NCBI RefSeq assembly: GCF_900046455.1
Contig: NZ_FCOT01000011.1
Span: forward strand, 310,001-374,000
DNA length: 64,000 nt
Source of the DNA: Cellulomonas timonensis
Lineage (GTDB): Bacteria; Actinomycetota; Actinomycetes; Actinomycetales; Cellulomonadaceae
Direction: 5' to 3'
The notes under the pieces are model-generated. The model was given only the letters and a program-made list of their open reading frames with translations, had not been told where the DNA came from and ran no database searches. This document shows positions 62,725 to 64,000 of the stretch, piece after piece. The position numbers and the translations under genes are program-made. The stretch's first letter is position 1. The number at the start of each line of letters is the position of its first letter.

Positions 62725-64000
62725 GTGCCGATCTACCAGCAGTTCAACCTGCCCGACGCGGGCGAGGGCCTGACCGAGGCCGAGATCGTCGCGTGGCACG
62801 TCGCCGTCGGCGACACCGTCGAGGTCAACCAGACCATCGTCGAGATCGAGACGGCGAAGTCGCTGGTCGACCTGCCGAGCCCGTTCACCGGCGTCGTCAC
62901 CCGGATCATGGTCGAGCCCGGCACGACGGTGGACGTCGGCACCCCGATCATCGAGGTGGACACCGACCCGCACGGCGCCGCGCTGGCTCCCGCCCCGGCG
63001 CCGGCAGCCGTCGAGGCGAGCGGCGTCGACGGCGAGGCCCGTGAGGCCGTCCTCGTCGGCTATGGCGTCACCGGCCAGGGCTCGGCGCGACGTGCCCGGG
63101 TCGCCCGCCCCGCCGCGGGGTCCGCCCCGTCCGCACCCGCACCCGCACCCGCACCCGTCGCGCAGCCCGCGGCCCCGGCCCCGGCGGGCCCCCCCCCCCG
63201 GCGCCGCCAGCCGCGGAGGCGGGCGGCGCCGCCGGGGAGGCCGGGGAGGCCGCCCTCGTCGCCTGTGGCGGCCCCGGCCGGGGCGCGGCGCGCCGGCCCC
63301 GGGCCGCCCGCCCCGCCGCGGGGTCCGCCCCGTCCGCACCCGCACCCGCACCCGCACCCGTCGCGCAGCCCGCGCCGGTTGCCCAGGCGCCAGCGCCCGC
63401 TCAGCCCGCCCCCGCTCAGCCGGCGCCCGCCCGCCCGCAGGTGCTGGCCAAGCCGCCGGTGCGCAAGCTGGCCCGTGACCTCGACGTCGACCTGGGCTCC
63501 GTGACGCCCACCGGCCCCGGCGGCATCGTCACGCGTGAGGATGTCGTCGCCCGCGCAGGCGAGGCGTCGGCCCGGGCGCTCGCCACGTACCCCGGCGATG
63601 ACGCGCCGTGGCTGGCGCAGGGGACCGTGAGCGGCGGCGGCCGCCAGACCCGCGTGCCGGTGAAGTCGGTGCGCAAGCGCACTGCCGAGGCGATGGTCGC
63701 GAGCGCGTTCACCGCGCCGCATGTCACGGTGTTCCACACGCTCGACATCACGAAGACGATGAAGCTCGTGGCCCGCCTGCGTGAGGACCGCGAGTTCGCG
63801 GACGTGCGTGTCACCCCGCTGCTGATCGCCGCGAAGGCGGTGCTCACGGCGGTGCGCCGCCACCCGGAGATCAACGCGAGCTGGGATGACGCCGCTCAGG
63901 AGATCGTCTACAAGCACTACGTGAACCTGGGCATCGCGGCGGCGACCCCGCGCGGGCTCGTGGTGCCGAACATCAAGGACGCCCACACCCTCGGCCTCAA
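62725..64000 (+). CDS. pdhC: 2-oxo acid dehydrogenase E2 (dihydrolipoamide acyltransferase), frameshifted, 3' end outside window
   Basis: GTG 62725 follows GAGGAG. The N-terminal lipoyl domain carries lipoylated Lys45 ([11 protein letters not shown]). A Pro/Ala-rich linker contains [13 protein letters not shown] and is partly duplicated. A C11 run at 63189-63199 throws the frame off. Adding one C there restores a continuous frame through a second, decayed linker copy ([13 protein letters not shown]), the peripheral subunit-binding domain ([30 protein letters not shown]) and the acyltransferase core ([31 protein letters not shown]), which continues past 64000. Sequencing error and real slippage are both possible. 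Confidence 0.88.
63103..63171 (+). repeat. linker duplication in E2, copy 1
   Basis: This 69-nt block encoding [23 protein letters not shown] recurs identically at 63306-63374, an offset of 203 nt. Copy 1 reads in the lipoyl-domain frame. Confidence 0.85.
63306..63374 (+). repeat. linker duplication in E2, copy 2
   Basis: This block is identical to 63103-63171 but sits in the +2 frame relative to copy 1, consistent with the frameshift in the C11 tract between the copies. It joins directly to the subunit-binding domain frame. Confidence 0.85.

Noticed and set aside
63121-63360. CACCCG repeats in the E2 linker as a CRISPR or satellite array
   Set aside because: They encode Ala-Pro linker codons; there are no spacers.

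Overview
The window is about 64 kb of very GC-rich DNA from an actinobacterium. It is most likely a member of the Micrococcales close to Cellulomonas. Support comes from the strong G/C third-position bias, frequent GTG starts and apparently leaderless transcripts, a secreted SGNH hydrolase fused to a family-2 cellulose-binding module, TrpB2, a CsoR-type copper operon and branched/pyruvate-type dehydrogenase genes. The genus is inferred from gene content only. No rRNA, tRNA, CRISPR array, prophage or insertion sequence was seen.

Layout. 1-6.2 kb: end of an alpha/beta hydrolase, then a small secreted crystallin-like/I36-like protein and a tightly coupled envelope cassette (two lipoproteins, a MacA/HlyD-like adaptor, an ABC ATPase and a FtsX/MacB permease). 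6.3-14.6 kb: a Wadjet/MukBEF-like SMC defence-type operon (kleisin-like, MksE-like, 1479-residue SMC) without a visible JetD nuclease. In the expected jetD position is a separately promoted AAA/DUF4143 ATPase preceded by 23-bp tandem repeats and followed by a truncated second copy of an internal jetC segment. 14.6-27 kb: mixed housekeeping genes (ogt with an ECF sigma factor, phosphoesterase, acyltransferase, trpB2, F420-type nitroreductase, frameshifted SGNH-CBM2 hydrolase, CDF transporter, MecA_N-type penicillin-binding lipoprotein). 27.0-27.7 kb: a CRP/GlxR-like box and a cyclic-di-GMP-I (GEMM) riboswitch in front of a 58-codon ORF. 27.8-36.4 kb: membrane proteins, a pseudokinase-flippase fusion, a CPBP protease and a wHTH-regulated ABC-2 operon with a clear operator.

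36.4-39.5 kb: csoR-copZ-copA copper operon with its CsoR operator. 39.6-49.8 kb: haem biosynthesis (hemA divergent from hemE-hemY-hemC-hemD-hemB-hemL), flanked on both sides by two paralogous proteins of unknown function. 50-58.8 kb: purB, the DUF4129/MoxR/DUF58 operon, an EamA exporter and a WXG-like protein overlapping a GHSQG lipase. 58.8-64 kb: holin-like membrane protein, hisC, then pdhA-pdhB-E2 behind a double palindromic operator. The E2 gene carries a linker duplication and a poly-C frameshift and runs off the window.

Most operons show 4-bp start/stop overlaps, indicating translational coupling. The items most worth following up are the JetD-less SMC operon with its neighbouring ATPase and jetC remnant, the riboswitch-controlled micro-ORF, and the paralogous pair bracketing the haem cluster.
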